Positions 17,022-25,440 of a DNA stretch of 64,000 nucleotides are shown piece after piece. How positions within the stretch are numbered: the first letter of the stretch is position 1; the number at the start of each line of letters is the position of its first letter. Source of the stretch: Ardenticatenales bacterium (GTDB lineage Bacteria > Chloroflexota > Anaerolineae > Ardenticatenales > Ardenticatenaceae). A model generated the notes under the pieces. It saw nothing but the letters and a program-made list of their open reading frames with translations. It searched no databases and had not been told where the DNA came from. A program made the translations under genes and the position numbers. The DNA lies in the NCBI GenBank assembly GCA_020634795.1, contig JACKAZ010000002.1:124001-188000 (forward strand). Reading direction: 5' to 3'.

Positions 17022-19010
17022 TCACCCCTTCATCCCCTGCGCCGTGTAATGGGCCATCGCTTGGATGGTGAGCATCGGGTTGACACCGCTGGCTGCGGGA
17101 AAGACGCTGCCATCCGCGACGAAGAGGCCGCGCACTTCGCGGCTTTCGCCGTTGGCTTTCAAGGGATGGCGCTGGCCGTCGCCGCCCATCCCGCAGCTTC
17201 CCATCTGGTGGGCGCTGAACAGGGCGAACTGGTTTGGCCCCCAGCCCCACCATGCCATTTCCGCGAGCGGCGCGGTGAACGCCTTGCCATGGCTCGGCGT
17301 CAGCAGCGTTTGGCGCTGGTGGGGCAGCGTTACGCGCGATGCCCCCGCACTTTGATGCAGGGCCACCGCCTCGTGGATGCCGCGCAGCAGGTGGGCGCGG
17401 TCGTAGCGGCTCAGACGATAACGGATGAGCGGCTGCCCACGCTTGTCCAGTCGCACCTCGCCGCCGTCCCGATCGCGCGTCAGCACGATAAAGACCCCGG
17501 TCTGTGCCGCATCGGCCATCAGCGCCTTGTGCTGTGCCCCACTCTGCCAGGGCAGGGCCAACGCCATCAACCCCGGATGGGCGGGCGGCGTCTCGATCCG
17601 CACCCCGTAGCCGCCGTCGAGGTAGGCCCACTCCTCGCTGACGGTCGCCATCATCACGCCCCGCCACGGTTCCATCGGCTGATCGTAACGTCCCGCCACC
17701 GCCACCGTGGGGTGCAGCTTCAAGTTTTGGCCGATCTGCGGATGGCGCAACCCGCTGCGGCGCAGCAGGGCGGGGGTGTGGATCGCACCCGCAGCCACCA
17801 CGACCCGCTTCGCCCGAATCGTGATCGGCACGCGGCGGCCGTCCGCGCCACGCTGCAGGGCCGTGGCGCCCACCACTTGCCCCGCTTCGATCAGAATCCG
17901 CATCACTTCCGTCTCGGCGAGGAGGCGCGCGCCCGCCGCCACAGCGCGGGGCAGGTAGCTCTTCAACATGCTCTGCTTCGTGCCCCGTTGGCAACCGAGA
18001 CCGCAGTAGCCGCATTCGATACTATTGCAGCCGCGCACGTTGCGCGGAATGACCGCGTGGTTGGCGTCGCGCTGCTGCAACGCTCGCCACAATGCCTCGT
18101 TCTGGGGGTTGCGCGACGATTCGTCGCGGTTGACGTTCAGGGCCCGGGCCACCGCTTCAACGCTGTCCGCAAACTCAGGGGTGAGCAGGTGGGGCAGCAG
18201 ATGGTCGGTCGCCCATTCGCGCAGGAGGTGTTCGGGGGGACGGAACGCGGCCGACCAGTTGATCGTGGTGCCGCCGCCCAAACAGCTTCCGGCCAACACC
18301 ACCACCGAGAGGTCGTCGCTCGCCAGCGTGCCACTTACTTCGTATAGCGATGCGGTCATCTCCAGTTCGCGTTGCGTGAATTGATCTTCCGCAAGGTAAG
18401 GCCCTTTCTCCACGACGATCACCTCGTCGCCCGCTTCGGCCAACTCCCCCGCGACCACGCCGCCACCGGCCCCGCTGCCCACAATGAGTGTGTCGCAGCG
18501 CAACTGCTGTGCGCGGTCAAACAGGAGCAGCGGAAGTTTGTCTACCGCTTGGGGCGGGGCGGAGAGGGGGCCGGGGTAGCCGAGCGCGGGCCAGTTGGGG
18601 TTGCTGCCATCTTCATCGATCAGCGCGTAAAAGAGGTAGCAGATCGCCCGTTTCAACGCTTGGAAGGCACGGCGCAGCGTCGCGCTGCGGCTGTTGGCAA
18701 GACCTTGGAGGAGCCGTTCTCGTTCCGGCGGCGAGAGCGTGCGGAAGGCACGTGCCCGCCGGCCCAACGTGGGCCACGCCAAGAGTGGGCTATCGAGCAG
18801 ACGCAGCAAGCGGTGCATCTCCCGCTGTTGGGCCGCGCTCTGCACCGCGAGCATCTCGGCAAGGCCATCCACGAGGGGGAGCGCCATGCCGGGCCGCGCC
18901 CAAAAGCCATGCGGATCATCGTCGACCGCCAGCGAAGGGATCAAAGTGTCGCAAAGCGCTTGCAGCGTGGCGCGCTCTGAATCTGTCCAAGTAAAACGCG
19001 GCTCGACCAT
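17022..19010 (-). CDS. GMC-family FAD oxidoreductase, long-chain alcohol oxidase-like
   Basis: A 662-residue flavoenzyme. The first 140 residues (SERATLQALCDTLIPSLAVD) resemble the helical N-terminal extension of long-chain fatty alcohol oxidases. An ADP-binding motif follows (TLIVGSGAGGGVVAGELAEAG, split here as GSGAGGG at about 195), then GTTINWSAAFRPP as GMC signature, and a Cys-rich stretch CNSIECGYCGLGCQRG. The C-terminal GMC domain has HQMGSCGMGGD and GVNPMLTIQAMAHY with the catalytic His/Asn region. It likely oxidises an alcohol with FAD; the substrate is not determinable. A TATACT box preceded by TGG lies about 40 bases upstream of the ATG. Confidence 0.87.
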   Translation of the reverse strand: MVEPRFTWTDSERATLQALCDTLIPSLAVDDDPHGFWARPGMALPLVDGLAEMLAVQSAAQQREMHRLLRLLDSPLLAWPTLGRRARAFRTLSPPERERLLQGLANSRSATLRRAFQALKRAICYLFYALIDEDGSNPNWPALGYPGPLSAPPQAVDKLPLLLFDRAQQLRCDTLIVGSGAGGGVVAGELAEAGDEVIVVEKGPYLAEDQFTQRELEMTASLYEVSGTLASDDLSVVVLAGSCLGGGTTINWSAAFRPPEHLLREWATDHLLPHLLTPEFADSVEAVARALNVNRDESSRNPQNEALWRALQQRDANHAVIPRNVRGCNSIECGYCGLGCQRGTKQSMLKSYLPRAVAAGARLLAETEVMRILIEAGQVVGATALQRGADGRRVPITIRAKRVVVAAGAIHTPALLRRSGLRHPQIGQNLKLHPTVAVAGRYDQPMEPWRGVMMATVSEEWAYLDGGYGVRIETPPAHPGLMALALPWQSGAQHKALMADAAQTGVFIVLTRDRDGGEVRLDKRGQPLIRYRLSRYDRAHLLRGIHEAVALHQSAGASRVTLPHQRQTLLTPSHGKAFTAPLAEMAWWGWGPNQFALFSAHQMGSCGMGGDGQRHPLKANGESREVRGLFVADGSVFPAASGVNPMLTIQAMAHYTAQGMKG

Positions 19011-19047
19011 GGGGCCTCCAATCCGTGACGTTGCTCTGGCGCTGGGG

Positions 19048-19053
19048 AGTATA
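19048..19053 (-). promoter_or_regulatory. Extended -10 element of the GMC gene
   Basis: On the minus strand the sequence reads ATGGTATACTCCC, a TGN-extended -10 box. It lies 38-43 bases upstream of the ATG at 19010. No good -35 box is visible. Confidence 0.4.
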
Positions 19054-19255
19054 CCATTTGCGTACCGGTTGAAGTAAGATATGGGGGTGTGGCGTGTTTG
19101 GGTGGTTAACGACGGGGTCGAGATGTTTCAGCGGCGGAGGGATTGATGTCGGGTGCATGGGGCATGGTGCATCGGGGGCGTTGTGACGTGATGGCAAGGC
19201 GCGGCGCCTCGATCTGGATGGATAGGGATTCGGCGGAGTTCGCGAGCAGAGGACA

Positions 19256-20443
19256 ATGAACGCAGAAATTATCAGTGTGGGGACGGAACTGCTTTTGGGG
19301 CAGATCGTGGATACCAATTCGGTCTGGATCTCGCAGCAATTGGCGGCGGCGGGGGTCAACCTGTTCCGCAAGCAGACCGTTGGCGACAACCAGCAGCGCG
19401 CAGCGCAGGCGATCCGCGAGGCGTTGACGCGGGCCGATCTGGTGGTGACGACCGGCGGCCTTGGCCCCACGGTGGACGATGTGACCCGTGCCGCCATCGC
19501 GGACGCGACGGGCCGACCGCTCTACCGCGACGCCGCGCAGGAAGCGGTGGTGCGAGCGATCTTTGCTCGCTGGGGGCGCGAGCCGTCCGAAAACAACCTG
19601 CGCCAAGCGGAACTGCCACAGGGCGGCCAGGCGCTGAGCAACCCGGTCGGCACCGCGCCCGGGCTGTTGCTGGAACTGGAGGGTGGCAAGCGGGTGGTGG
19701 CGGTGCCCGGCGTCCCGCGTGAGATGAAGCGGATGATCCACGATCACCTGTTGCCGCTGCTGAAAGCGCGGGTGGGCGACGCGGTGATCCGCGTCCGTTT
19801 GTTGAAAACCGCCGCGCTGGGCGAAAGCATTCTGGATGAGAAAATCGCCGATCTGGAGATGTCGGCCAATCCGACGGTGGGGCTGGCCGCCCATACGGGG
19901 CGAGTGGACATCCGGCTGACGGCGCGGGCCGCCACCGAGCGGGAAGCCACGCTCCTGCTCGATCATATGGCGAAGCAGCTCTACAAGCGGGTCGGACGAT
20001 GGATTTACGGCGAGGACGAGCAGACGTTGGAATCGGTCGTTGTCACCGAGTTGCGGGAGGCGAAAGAAACCCTCCTGCTGCGCGAAGCCCACGTGACGAG
20101 CGGCTATGCTGCGCGGTTACAGCAGGCCGGTGCAGCGCTGTTGGCCCACGAGGTGGCGCAGCCCGCGCCATTGCCCCACGCCGAAGACGCGTTGTCCCAA
20201 CTCGATGGCTGGCGCAACGAGAGGGGCGCGGCGTGGGCGATGGGCTTTTTTTCAACGGCGGGCGGCGGGGCCTACAGCGATCGGCCGGGCGAGACGATGG
20301 TGGCCCTCGTGGGGCCGTCGCAGCGCTTCACCAAGCACTATGCGCAGAGCGGCAGCGACGAGATCTCGCGGGAATGGCTCTGGGCACGGGCGCTGATGAT
20401 GCTGCGTGGGGCGTTGGCGGCGCGTCAAAGGGGCACCGACTGA
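19256..20443 (+). CDS. cinA: CinA family protein with intact N-terminal and degenerate C-terminal domain
   Basis: CinA proteins combine an N-terminal molybdopterin-binding-like COG1058 domain (ADP-ribose pyrophosphatase) with a C-terminal NMN deamidase. The N-terminal half is clear: MNAEIISVGTELLLGQIVDT and TTGGLGPTVDDVTRAAI. The C-terminal part (from about residue 265) should hold an AESCTGG-type active-site motif but reads LLLREAHVTSGYAARL; the catalytic Ser-Cys-Thr segment is gone, although weak similarity (FFSTAGGGAYSD, VALVGP) remains. Deamidase activity is therefore doubtful. GAGGA precedes the ATG. The 3' end overlaps the convergent regulator gene by 19 bases. Confidence 0.85.
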   Translation: MNAEIISVGTELLLGQIVDTNSVWISQQLAAAGVNLFRKQTVGDNQQRAAQAIREALTRADLVVTTGGLGPTVDDVTRAAIADATGRPLYRDAAQEAVVRAIFARWGREPSENNLRQAELPQGGQALSNPVGTAPGLLLELEGGKRVVAVPGVPREMKRMIHDHLLPLLKARVGDAVIRVRLLKTAALGESILDEKIADLEMSANPTVGLAAHTGRVDIRLTARAATEREATLLLDHMAKQLYKRVGRWIYGEDEQTLESVVVTELREAKETLLLREAHVTSGYAARLQQAGAALLAHEVAQPAPLPHAEDALSQLDGWRNERGAAWAMGFFSTAGGGAYSDRPGETMVALVGPSQRFTKHYAQSGSDEISREWLWARALMMLRGALAARQRGTD

Positions 20444-21159
20444 ACGGCGCCGTGGTGCGCGCGAGAATCTGCTGCCTCGGTAGAGGTGGGTCTTCGCACG
20501 AAAATGGCGGCAGCGATCATCGGGGGCAGCAGCAGCCGTTCACCGTCGCGCTCGATGGTCAGCAGGCCGCCCCGCGCCGATCGCTCCGTCACGGTGAGGG
20601 AGGTCCCCGGCACGAGCTGTTCTTCGCGGAGATAGGTCAGGGTCGCCGCGTCGCCCATCACACGGCTGATCTCGGCGCGCTGCCCCACGGCGAGGGTGTT
20701 CAAGGGCCGCTCGACGATCTGGGGCATTTCGAGTGCGGCACTGGGGATCGGATCTCCGTGTGGGCAGGCTGGGGGATGTCCCAGCATCGCCTCTAGTCGG
20801 CCCGCCAGTTCTTCGTCGATGGCATGTTCCAGCCGATCCACGCTCTCGTCGACGTAGGCCCAGTCGTAGCCAAGCCGCTCCACCAAGAAATATTCGACCA
20901 GCCGATGATGGCGTAGCACACGCAGGGCGTGGCGACGGCCCGCCTCGGTCAGCGTGACACCTTGATAGGCCACGTGGCGCACCAAGCCGCTTCGATCCAG
21001 CCGCTGCAACATCCGCGACACTGCGGCGCTGCTCACACCCAATCGTTCCACCAACAGCCCGGGCGCGAGGGGCGTCGCCTGACCATGGGCCAAGATATAA
21101 ATAGCTTTGAGGTAATCTTCCTCGCGATCTGTCGTGACAGATGCAATCGCTTCGCTCAT
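20425..21159 (-). CDS. DtxR/MntR-type metal-dependent transcriptional regulator
   Basis: A 244-residue repressor-type protein, longer than MntR and similar in layout to IdeR/DtxR. The N-terminal winged helix (REEDYLKAIYILAHG, VSSAAVSRMLQRLDRSGLV, GVTLTEAGRRHALRVLRHHR) is followed by the metal-binding dimerisation helix region (RLEHAIDEELAGRLEAML, with CPHGDPIP). A C-terminal FeoA/SH3-like domain (about 160-225) completes it. Such proteins sense Fe(II) or Mn(II). The ATG at 21159 is used; a TTG lies two codons upstream. The 22-bp palindromic element at 21206-21227 lies 47 bases upstream and may be its own operator. Confidence 0.9.
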   Translation of the reverse strand: MSEAIASVTTDREEDYLKAIYILAHGQATPLAPGLLVERLGVSSAAVSRMLQRLDRSGLVRHVAYQGVTLTEAGRRHALRVLRHHRLVEYFLVERLGYDWAYVDESVDRLEHAIDEELAGRLEAMLGHPPACPHGDPIPSAALEMPQIVERPLNTLAVGQRAEISRVMGDAATLTYLREEQLVPGTSLTVTERSARGGLLTIERDGERLLLPPMIAAAIFVRRPTSTEAADSRAHHGAVQSVPL

Positions 21160-21205
21160 CCTCAATCCATCGCGGAAACCGTACGTGAGATTAATGACGG
21201 TAATC

Positions 21206-21227
21206 TTGACAAAATTAGTCGACTTTG
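21206..21227 (-). promoter_or_regulatory. Candidate autoregulatory operator of the dtxR-type gene (site 2)
   Basis: The plus strand reads TTGAC-A-AAATT-A-GTCGACTTTG, matching 20 of 22 positions of the element at 15146-15167. GACAAA ... TTTGTC also forms an inverted pair here. Its place immediately upstream of a metal-regulator gene suggests autoregulation; this is inference. Confidence 0.45.
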
Positions 21228-21237
21228 TCCAGTGTTG

Positions 21238-21280
21238 GGAGCTGGGGGAGCTGGGGGAGTTGGGGGAGCTAGGGGAGCTA
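21238..21280. repeat. GGGGAGCTG 9-base tandem repeat
   Basis: Four to five imperfect copies of GGGGAGCTG occur, the reverse complement of the family at 16953-17021. They sit directly next to the candidate operator of the regulator gene. Confidence 0.8.
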
Positions 21281-21654
21281 AAGGTGAAATCGATGTGGTC
21301 GAACGTCGTCTGCGTAAGGTCGGATATCCTTGCGCCCCCGCGTGGGTCGCGGCAAGCTGCCCGACAGACAGATACAAGCGAGTTACTGATTCTGAGGGCT
21401 TGCCAAGAGTTTTGTAAGGAAGGTCAGGCTTTAATGTGAAGCGACAAGCAACGAGGCGACCTCTTTTGTTTGAGCGTGGTGGCGTCAATCGAGAATCGGT
21501 CGATCTGGCATCCTCATTGTTTTCACGATTTGCCCTCGTGATTGCCACACGCAACACGCAACATGCCACCGCGAAAGCAGCCATCTCTATAGTCCATAGG
21601 CTTTTGTAGGCTCGCTTACAGACAGAATCACCGACCATCGAGTATACTTATCCC
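21281..21654. other. Gene-free spacer upstream of the TVP38/TMEM64 gene
   Basis: No ORF with protein-like composition is seen here. CACGCAACACGCAACATGCC (about 21547-21566) is a small 8-base repeat that recurs as CACGCAACACGCAACAG near 22594. TATACT at 21643-21648 lies only six bases before the next ATG. Confidence 0.5.
21643..21648 (+). promoter_or_regulatory. -10 box suggesting a leaderless transcript
   Basis: TATACT ends six bases before the ATG at 21655. A start site 6-8 bases downstream of a -10 box would fall on the ATG, giving a leaderless mRNA. No SD is present, and the -35 region is weak. Confidence 0.4.
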
Positions 21655-22377
21655 ATGACAGAGCCACAGACACCGTTGACCGCTGCCCCGCCGTCCGCAT
21701 CGTTTTGGCAGCGCCAGGGCCGCGTACTTTTCGCGCTGCTCATCTGGGCCATTCTCATCGTGGCCTACATCGTTTACACGCGGCAAAATGCGCTGACGCC
21801 CTTGGAAAGTGCGGCGCGCATCGACGGCTTGCTGCGCGGCACGCTGTGGGGGCCGTTGATCTACATCGTGATTTACCTGCTTCGTCCCCTCATCTTCTTT
21901 CCAGCCACCGTACTCACCATCCTCGGCGGTTACACCTTCGGGCTGGTTTGGGGGATCGTTCTGACGGTGATCGGCAGCAACGGGTCGGCGCTGATCGCCT
22001 ACTGGATCGGTAAGCTGATCGGGGGCGATTTGCTCAGCGGCAAAGAGGCACAAGCGCTGCTCGACCGTTACACGCGCCGCCTCCGCGAAAATAGCTTTGA
22101 GAGCGTGCTCATCATGCGATTTCTCTTTTTGCCCTACGATCTGGTCAACTATCTATGCGGCTTCTTGCGAATCGACCCCAAAGCGTTCTTGCTGGCGACC
22201 GCGCTCGGCTCTATCCCAGGGACGATCAGCTTCGTTTTGGCGGGGGCATCGATCAGCGGCGATCTGAGCGCGGGCAACTTCAGCCTCGACCCACGCAGCC
22301 TAGTCGCCTCTGCTATCATCTTCGTCGTCAGCATCGCCATCTCAAGGTTGGCGCGCCGCCGCGAAGCGGATTCGTAG
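21655..22377 (+). CDS. TVP38/TMEM64 family (VTT-domain) membrane protein
   Basis: A 240-residue polytopic membrane protein of the DedA-related VTT superfamily. It has an N-terminal helix (VLFALLIWAILIVAYIVY) and then the VTT core with RPLIFFPATVLTILGGYTFG, GSNGSALIAYWIGKLIGG and FLFLPYDLVNYLCGFLRID, followed by a terminal helix. Relatives are proposed to scramble lipids or transport small molecules. It precedes a MerA-like flavoprotein gene; TVP38 proteins and such flavoproteins are frequently neighbours or fused, which supports a functional link. The start ATG is set by the box described at 21643. Confidence 0.88.
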   Translation: MTEPQTPLTAAPPSASFWQRQGRVLFALLIWAILIVAYIVYTRQNALTPLESAARIDGLLRGTLWGPLIYIVIYLLRPLIFFPATVLTILGGYTFGLVWGIVLTVIGSNGSALIAYWIGKLIGGDLLSGKEAQALLDRYTRRLRENSFESVLIMRFLFLPYDLVNYLCGFLRIDPKAFLLATALGSIPGTISFVLAGASISGDLSAGNFSLDPRSLVASAIIFVVSIAISRLARRREADS

Positions 22378-22392
22378 AGCCATCATGCGCGA

Positions 22393-22540
22393 CGGCGCAC
22401 CACGGAGCATGAAAGTGGCGCGTGAGGATGTGGGGGTGTACGGCTGTGTGGGTGTGAGGGTGAACGGCGTGGCAAAGCAGTGAACTATCAAGGGAAATGC
22501 TAGGCTCCCATGCACCATGCACCATGCACCATGCGCCCCA
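22393..22540. repeat. Composite dispersed intergenic repeat, copy 2
   Basis: Same block order as 33-140: a GCGC-bounded imperfect hairpin with GGAGCATGAA in its loop, a GTGTGGGTGTGA-type stretch (longer here), ATCAAGGGAA..GCTAGGCTCCCATG, then three exact ATGCACC units and an ATGCGCC variant. The copies differ mainly in the number of short repeats. Confidence 0.7.
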
Positions 22541-22621
22541 CACCACTCAACCAGCTCCTGAAACATCACAACCTCGTCCTCAAACGCCCAAACACGCAAC
22601 ACGCAACAGAAAGCAGTTCCC

Positions 22622-24130
22622 ATGCCAACCATCAACCCCACCTCGCCCGCCAACGCGCGCCTGCTGGCCAATGTCCACCCGCCCGACTGGCAGAACCCGA
22701 CGCCCGCCGATCGCTACAACTTGGTCGTGATTGGGGGTGGCTCGGCCGGGCTGATCGCGGCGGCGGGGGCGGCAGGCTTGGGGGCAAAAGTAGCGCTGGT
22801 GGAACGTGATCTGCTCGGTGGCGACTGTCTCAACGTTGGCTGCGTCCCCTCGAAGACGTTGATCCGCTCGGCCCGTGCCGTGGCCGCAGCCCGCAACGGG
22901 GCGGCGGTGGGTGTCCAAGTGGGCGAAATCAGCGTCGATTTCCCCGCGATCATGGAACGTGTGCGCGCCGTGCGGGCCGACATCAGCCCGCACGATTCGG
23001 CCGCCCGTTACCGCGCGATGGGAGTTGACGTCTTTTTGGGCGAGGCGCAGTTCAGCGCCCCCGACTATGTACGGGTTGGCGACAGCCTCCTACATTTCAA
23101 GAAGGCGGTGATCGCGACCGGCTCGCGCCCCGTGGTGCCGCCGATCGACGGTTTGGCCGAGAGCGGCTATCACACCAACGAAACGATCTTCGAGCTGACG
23201 ACGCAGCCCCAGCGCCTCGCCGTGTTGGGCGCGGGGCCGATCGGCTGCGAACTGGCGCAGGCCTTTCAACGGCTCGGCACGGCCGTCACGCTGATCGACA
23301 TGGCTGACCAAGTGCTGGGCCGCGAAGACCGCGAAGCGGCCCAGATCATTCAACGCCTTCTTACCGAAGAGGGCATCGCGCTGCACCTTGAAAGTCGCGT
23401 CACTCGCGTGGAGAAAGAGGGCGACGAAACGGTGCTCCACGTGGATCAGCAGGGCGCGACGCGGCAAATCGCGGTCGATGCGCTGTTGGTCGCGGTCGGG
23501 CGACGGCCCAACATCGAAGGGCTTGGGTTGGAGCAGGGCGAGGTCGGCTACACCACCAAGGGGCTGGTGCTCAGCGAGACGCTGCAAACCACCAACCCCA
23601 ACATCTACGCTAGCGGCGATGTGGCGGTTCCCTACCAGTTCACCCACATGGCCGACGCAACCTCCCGCATCGTGCTGCAAAATGCGCTCTTCCCCGGCCC
23701 CAACCAAAAGTGGAGCGACCTCATCGTGCCCTGGGTCACCTACACCGATCCCGAAGTGGCCCACGTGGGTCGCTACCCCCATCAGCTCGACGACGCCGGG
23801 ATCGCTTACGACGAATGGCGCTTCGCGCTCGACGAAGGGGATCGGGGCCGCGCCGACGCCATCCCCACGAGCTTCGTCAAGGTGCAGACCAAGCGCGGCT
23901 CCGACAAGATTCTGGGCGCCACCATCCTGTCGCCCCATGCGGGCGAGCTGATCGCCAGCCTGACCCTCGCCATGACGAACGATGTGGGGCTGAAGGGGAT
24001 CGCCTCGACCATCTTCCCCTACCCCACCCTCTCGGAAGGGATCAAGCAGATCGGCAACCAATACACGCGGGGCCGCTTTAGCCCCTTGCTCCAACGCATC
24101 GCCGATTCGTGGTTCAACTTTGGCCGCTAA
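22622..24130 (+). CDS. FAD-dependent pyridine nucleotide-disulfide oxidoreductase, mercuric reductase-like
   Basis: A 502-residue flavoprotein. The FAD-binding motif VVIGGGSAGLIAAAGAAGLG is followed by the redox disulfide GGDCLNVGCVPSKTL (Cys69, Cys74), an NAD(P)H-binding motif LAVLGAGPIGCELAQAF and the second FAD motif YASGDVA. A C-terminal dimerisation domain completes the class I disulfide reductase fold. True MerA has an N-terminal heavy-metal domain and a C-terminal vicinal Cys pair; neither is seen, so mercury reduction is unlikely. It lies downstream of the TVP38 gene, a common pairing. The ATG at 22622 immediately follows AAAGCAGTTCCC without a strong SD. Confidence 0.87.
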   Translation: MPTINPTSPANARLLANVHPPDWQNPTPADRYNLVVIGGGSAGLIAAAGAAGLGAKVALVERDLLGGDCLNVGCVPSKTLIRSARAVAAARNGAAVGVQVGEISVDFPAIMERVRAVRADISPHDSAARYRAMGVDVFLGEAQFSAPDYVRVGDSLLHFKKAVIATGSRPVVPPIDGLAESGYHTNETIFELTTQPQRLAVLGAGPIGCELAQAFQRLGTAVTLIDMADQVLGREDREAAQIIQRLLTEEGIALHLESRVTRVEKEGDETVLHVDQQGATRQIAVDALLVAVGRRPNIEGLGLEQGEVGYTTKGLVLSETLQTTNPNIYASGDVAVPYQFTHMADATSRIVLQNALFPGPNQKWSDLIVPWVTYTDPEVAHVGRYPHQLDDAGIAYDEWRFALDEGDRGRADAIPTSFVKVQTKRGSDKILGATILSPHAGELIASLTLAMTNDVGLKGIASTIFPYPTLSEGIKQIGNQYTRGRFSPLLQRIADSWFNFGR

Positions 24131-24153
24131 TCAGCCGAAGAACGGAAATCGCC

Positions 24154-25440
24154 ATGACACGTCTCCTCACACTGTTCCTGTTGATCGCGCTCTTTGCCGT
24201 GGTCGCCTGTTCGGCGGGCCGTAGCCCCAACGCCGACAGCACGACCACCGCCACCGAGCCTCAGGTCGCGCCCGCGGGGGCCGCGCCGCCGCCGGGCTAC
24301 GAATCGGGGACATGGGCGGAGATCGTCGACGAGGCGCGGGGTCAAACGGTCACCTTCCACATGTGGGGGGGGCAGGAGAACATCAACCGTTGGGTGACGG
24401 GCTACGCCGCCACTGCGTTGAAGGAGCAGTATGGGATCGAGCTGGTGCAGGTGCCGGTCGCAGACATCGCCGAGAGTGTCAACAAGCTGGTCGGGGAAGC
24501 CGAAGCCGGACGTGCAGAAGGGACGGTCGATCTGCTCTGGATCAATGGAGAGAACTTTGCCACCTTGCGCCAAGCCGACCTGCTTTACGGCCCCTTCGCG
24601 CAGTACTTGCCCAATTCGCAGTACGTTGATCGCGATGATCCCAGCGTCAGTTACGATTTGGGACTGCCCACCGATGACTACGAGTCGCCGTGGGGCAAGG
24701 CGCACTATGTCATGATCTACGATTCGGCACGGGTCGCCGAGCCGCCCCGCTCGATCGATGGCTTGGTGGCGTGGGTGAAGGCCCATCCGGGCCAGTTCAC
24801 CTATCCCGCCCCGCCCGATTTCACCGGAGTCGGCTTCGTCTTGCAGCTCTGTTACCACGCAACTGGGGGTCATGAACAATTCCTGGGCGATTTTGATCAG
24901 GCGCTCTTTGACGCGACATTGCCCGCCTGTTGGGCGCTGCTCAACGAGATCGAACCCTTCCTCTGGCGCGAGGGCGCGACCTATCCCGAATCGCACGCCG
25001 CGCAGCAGAACCTCTTCGCCAACGGAGAAGTGAGCTTCGATATGGCCTGGAACCCGTCGGAAGCATCGGCCTTCATTGAGGCGGGACGCTTCCCCGAGAG
25101 CACGCGCACCTTTGTCTTCGATCAGGGCACCCTCTCCAACGCCCACTTCTTAGCGATTCCAGCGAACGCGCCCCACAAAGCGGCGGCAATGGTGGTCGCC
25201 AACTTCATGCTCTCGCCCGAAGCGCAGCAATCCAAGGCGGATATAGCCAACTGGGGCGACCTGCCCGCCGTGAGCGTGAGCCAACTGCCCCAAGCGTGGC
25301 AGGATGCCTTTGCCGAACTGCCGCGCGGCGTGGCGACCTTGCCCAACGAAGAACTGACCCGCAAAATCGTGCCTGAGCTGCCCGCACCGTGGCGCGTCGC
25401 CATTGAGGAAGGGTGGCAGCGCGAAGTCCTGCAGAAGTGA
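24154..25440 (+). CDS. YnjB-like ABC transporter solute-binding lipoprotein
   Basis: A 428-residue lipoprotein; the start at 24154 gives MTRLLTLFLLIALFAVVAC with Cys19 lipidated. The mature part contains TVTFHMWGGQENINRWV, DLLWINGENFATLRQADLLYG and SPWGKAHYVMIYDSARV, features of the YnjB/thiamine-binding-like group (COG4134). It heads a run with two permease genes and an ATPase gene in the YnjB-YnjC-YnjD order. The natural substrate of YnjBCD systems is not firmly established, although relation to thiamine and iron binding proteins is known. Translation of the next gene starts within or at the stop codon. Confidence 0.87.
   Translation: MTRLLTLFLLIALFAVVACSAGRSPNADSTTTATEPQVAPAGAAPPPGYESGTWAEIVDEARGQTVTFHMWGGQENINRWVTGYAATALKEQYGIELVQVPVADIAESVNKLVGEAEAGRAEGTVDLLWINGENFATLRQADLLYGPFAQYLPNSQYVDRDDPSVSYDLGLPTDDYESPWGKAHYVMIYDSARVAEPPRSIDGLVAWVKAHPGQFTYPAPPDFTGVGFVLQLCYHATGGHEQFLGDFDQALFDATLPACWALLNEIEPFLWREGATYPESHAAQQNLFANGEVSFDMAWNPSEASAFIEAGRFPESTRTFVFDQGTLSNAHFLAIPANAPHKAAAMVVANFMLSPEAQQSKADIANWGDLPAVSVSQLPQAWQDAFAELPRGVATLPNEELTRKIVPELPAPWRVAIEEGWQREVLQK

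Noticed and set aside
16899..18347. 482-codon plus-strand frame opposite the GMC oxidoreductase
   Set aside because: Antisense to clear GMC motifs, begins inside a tandem repeat and is His/Arg-rich without domains.
23090..24094. 334-codon minus-strand frame in the flavoprotein gene
   Set aside because: Antisense shadow of a conserved oxidoreductase.
22622..24130. Functional mercuric reductase (merA)
   Set aside because: No N-terminal metal-binding domain, no C-terminal vicinal Cys pair and no mer genes nearby.
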